DNA from: JACCXJ01 sp052387115
GTDB lineage: Bacteria > Pseudomonadota > Gammaproteobacteria > JACCXJ01
Reading direction: 5' to 3'
NCBI GenBank assembly: GCA_052387115.1
Contig: JBQTJM010000072.1
Span: 1 to 14,547 of the forward strand
Length of the DNA stretch: 14,547 nucleotides
Shown: positions 12,206 to 14,547 of the stretch, one piece after another
Position numbering within the stretch: the first letter of the stretch is position 1
Layout: each line of letters opens with the position of its first letter
Position numbers and translations under genes: made by a program
The notes under the pieces: generated by a model
What the model was told of the DNA's origin: nothing
The model's database searches: none
What the model saw: the letters and a program-made list of their open reading frames with translations, nothing else

Positions 12206-14323
12206 ATGAACCTACTGGCTAATTTGAGGTTCTCGCTGAAGCTCGTGCTCGTGGGCACCGTGCTTTGGGTGCCCGCGTTGTTTCTGATCGCCGTGGTCAT
12301 CGGCCAGCACAGCCGCGACCGGACCCTGGCCGAACAAGAGGAAAAAGGCGTAAGGTATCTGGAGCCGGCGCGAGGGTTCCTGCAACACCTGGCCGAGCAT
12401 CGCGGGATGGTCAATACGGTGCTCATGGGCGACACGGGGTTTACCCATGAGATCGCCCCCAAACAAGCGACGATCGCCAAGGACATCGAAGCGCTGGAGG
12501 CCCTCGAGTCCCAGTACGGTCAGGAGTTTCGCAGCGCGGAACCGTGGCGGCGCGTCAAGACGGGTTGGGATAGCCTCAAGGCACGCGCCCTGGCACTCGG
12601 GCCCGAGGACAGCTTCGAGCGGCACACCGCCATTCTCGACGATCTCCAGGATCTCATGGCCCACATCGCGGACGCCTCGGGATTGATCCTGGATCCCGAG
12701 CGCGCGAGCGCCCATCTCGTCGACATCGCGGTTTTCAGGTTGCCGGTCGTGGGAGAACGCCTGGGCGTGTTACGGGGAAAGGCCACCGGGTTTACGGCCA
12801 AGGGGAGTTTGACGGGTGATCAGAAATCCGAGCTGATCGGCGGACTCGCCGTGGTTCGCGACGCCCTCGACGCGATCGACCTGCGTGCTCGGCTCGCAAC
12901 CGAGAGTGGTACCGGAGGCGCGGGCGGGATCGCCGCCGTCCGGGAAGAGTTGGTCACCAAGTCGCGGAGCTTCACCGAGTTGGTGGACGTGAAGGTGATC
13001 CAGGCGCCCGAAGGAGCGCCCATCGAGGTCAAGCCGGCGCAGGTCTTCGCCGCCGGGAGCGAGGCCATCGCGGCCGCGTTCAAGCTGGCCGATACCGCAT
13101 CGGCGTCTCTGGGCGATCTCGTGCGGCAACGTGCCGAGCATCTGGCACGTGATGGATATGTCACCCTGGCACAGGCGCTGTTCCTGATGCTGGCGGGCGT
13201 GGTAGTGGGGTTCGCGGTGACCCGCGACATGGAGCGTGCCGCGGCAGCGACGGCGGCGGTGGCGTCGGCGATCGCGAAGGGCGACCTCACCTCCACCATC
13301 AAAGTCATCGGTCGGGACGAAGGGGCCTGGCTGCTGCACGAGCTCAAGACGATGCAGAAGAACCTGACCGAGGTCACTATCGAGGTGCGTCGCACGGCGG
13401 TCGCGGTTCACAGCGGCGCGCATCAGATCGTCCAGGGAAACACCGATCTGTCGAGCCGCACCGAGGAGCAGGCCTCCAGCCTGGAGGAAACCGCCTCGAG
13501 CATGGAGCAATTCACCGGGACCGTACGACAGAACGCCAACAACGCACGTGAGGCCGATCAGCTCTCTTCCAACGCTCGACAGCAGGCGGAACGCGGCGGC
13601 GCAGTGGTGGGTGCGGCGATTGCCGCCATGGCCGAGATCAATGCCTCTGCCAAGCGTATCGCCGACATCACCGGCGTGATCGATGAGATCGCATTTCAAA
13701 CCAATCTCCTCGCGCTCAATGCGGCGGTCGAGGCGGCGCGCGCCGGCGAGCAAGGGCGCGGGTTCGCGGTGGTGGCCTCCGAGGTGCGCAACCTAGCTCA
13801 ACGCAGCGCCGGGGCCGCCAAGGAGATCAAGGACCTCATCCAGGACAGCGTGAGGAAGGTGGAGGACGGATCCAAGCTCGTCGACCAGTCGGGTGCGGCG
13901 CTCGGCGAGATCGTCAGCTCGGTCAAGCGGGTCTCGGACATCATTGCGGAGATCGCCGCGGCGAGTCAACAACAGTCCTCGGGCATAGAGCAGGTGAACC
14001 GAGCGATCTCTCAGATGGACCAGGCGACCCAACAGAACGCCGCGCTGGTGGAAGAGGCCGCCGCGGGCAGCGAGTCGCTGGAGGCAGAGGCCAATCACCT
14101 CACGGAGATCATGGAATTCTTCAAGCTCCAGGAGACCGCCGCCACCTCGACCCCGGAGCGCGTCACTCAAGCACCGGTTGCGGTAGAACGGAGGGGCGGC
14201 ACCGAACGCCCCTGGTCGGGAACGCCGAGCGCGCATCCCAGGACGACCTCGAGTCGGGCCAAGGTGCCTGCCCAGCGGGTTGCGGTGGGCGGGGGTGACG
14301 GGAAGGAATGGGAGGAGTTTTGA
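12206..14323 (+). CDS. Methyl-accepting chemotaxis protein with C-terminal CheR/CheB-binding pentapeptide
   Basis: 705 residues from ATG 12206 (AAGGAG 7 nt upstream; the longer open frame from 12101 overlaps cheW and is rejected). TM1 is at about 12-33 and TM2 at about 319-338, enclosing a 285-residue periplasmic domain that is mostly helical, with an EHRGMVNTVLMGD segment resembling four-helix or NIT-like sensors; its ligand is unknown. A HAMP domain follows (about 340-392). The cytoplasmic helical hairpin has a methylation segment TEEQASSLEETASSMEQ, the tip IDEIAFQTNLLALNAAVEAA (491-510) and a return helix TQQNAALVEEAAA, in the Tsr-like 36-heptad style. A flexible tail of about 60 residues ends in EWEEF, matching the aromatic-x-x-aromatic pentapeptide used to tether CheR and CheB. 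Confidence 0.95.
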   Translation: MNLLANLRFSLKLVLVGTVLWVPALFLIAVVIGQHSRDRTLAEQEEKGVRYLEPARGFLQHLAEHRGMVNTVLMGDTGFTHEIAPKQATIAKDIEALEALESQYGQEFRSAEPWRRVKTGWDSLKARALALGPEDSFERHTAILDDLQDLMAHIADASGLILDPERASAHLVDIAVFRLPVVGERLGVLRGKATGFTAKGSLTGDQKSELIGGLAVVRDALDAIDLRARLATESGTGGAGGIAAVREELVTKSRSFTELVDVKVIQAPEGAPIEVKPAQVFAAGSEAIAAAFKLADTASASLGDLVRQRAEHLARDGYVTLAQALFLMLAGVVVGFAVTRDMERAAAATAAVASAIAKGDLTSTIKVIGRDEGAWLLHELKTMQKNLTEVTIEVRRTAVAVHSGAHQIVQGNTDLSSRTEEQASSLEETASSMEQFTGTVRQNANNAREADQLSSNARQQAERGGAVVGAAIAAMAEINASAKRIADITGVIDEIAFQTNLLALNAAVEAARAGEQGRGFAVVASEVRNLAQRSAGAAKEIKDLIQDSVRKVEDGSKLVDQSGAALGEIVSSVKRVSDIIAEIAAASQQQSSGIEQVNRAISQMDQATQQNAALVEEAAAGSESLEAEANHLTEIMEFFKLQETAATSTPERVTQAPVAVERRGGTERPWSGTPSAHPRTTSSRAKVPAQRVAVGGGDGKEWEEF

Positions 14324-14410
14324 ACGCCTCCGGCAGGAGCATAGCGTCCGCAGCGCCGCCGAACAACAAGGCACGAATGCGTCCAACCTGAAGCGACCGG
14401 GGTGTCCATC

Positions 14411-14547
14411 GTGACGAAACCAAGGGCAAATAAAGAATATGGCGACAACGCACCGGGGGCCGGGGACATGCCGACGGCCGCTAAGGTCCGGAAGCGAAGA
14501 CGGGCGCAGGGCACCGGACAGGTGAGGACGGCGGGCGGGTCGATCTC
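14411..14547 (+). CDS. Possible start of another gene, cut by the window end
   Basis: From GTG at 14411 a frame stays open to the window end (about 45 codons): VTKPRANKEYGDNAPGAGDM, then a Lys/Arg-rich stretch. An in-frame ATG at 14469 is an alternative start. No clear SD and no recognisable domain; the composition looks like a disordered N-terminal tail. cheR or cheB would be expected downstream of a pentapeptide-bearing receptor, but nothing here proves that. Confidence 0.25.
   Translation, partial: MTKPRANKEYGDNAPGAGDMPTAAKVRKRRRAQGTGQVRTAGGSI

Overview
The window looks like a gammaproteobacterial chromosome. This rests on the FlhG/FliA/CheY/CheZ set, a CheA with an extra central domain, an enteric-type chemoreceptor, and GTAG-type REP palindromes next to a REP-associated tyrosine transposase (RAYT). 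The motility genes are GC-rich, while the leftmost 2.6 kb is visibly more AT-rich. Genus cannot be assigned from the sequence alone.

Left arm (1-2640, all minus strand): a decayed RAYT transposase with a REP palindrome just upstream of it; then a compact Pif1/RecD2-like superfamily 1B helicase, preceded on the same strand by an unrecognised 187-residue protein made of a charged coiled coil and an eight-cysteine C-terminal zinc-ribbon-like module. The helicase and the Cys-rich protein look like an accessory two-gene unit of unknown job.

Centre (2802-8553, minus strand, read right to left): flhG - fliA - REP pair - stand-alone MHYT membrane sensor - cheY - secreted CSLREA/beta-helix/RTX protein - truncated cheY copy - cheZ. 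The usual order in related bacteria is flhF-flhG-fliA-cheY-cheZ-cheA. Here flhF is absent upstream, an MHYT protein sits between fliA and cheY, and a secreted RTX protein plus a 120-bp copy of the cheY 5' end and three tandem GC-rich repeat units sit between cheY and its phosphatase gene cheZ. This rearranged segment is the most unusual part of the window.

Right arm (9015-14323, plus strand): a divergent operon cheY - cheA - cheW - mcp. It encodes a second CheY-like regulator, an HPt-containing histidine kinase, the coupling protein, and a transmembrane receptor whose last five residues (EWEEF) match the CheR/CheB tethering pentapeptide. The 461-bp gap between flhG and this cheY has no convincing gene but holds a sigma-28-like sequence facing the cheA operon, which would tie its expression to the FliA encoded next door.

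Taken together: FlhG is expected to control flagellar number, FliA to transcribe late flagellar and chemotaxis genes, the receptor-CheW-CheA complex to phosphorylate CheY proteins, and CheZ to dephosphorylate the motor CheY. MHYT may add a gas or redox input, and the RTX protein a secreted surface or adhesion function. The last two roles are inference.
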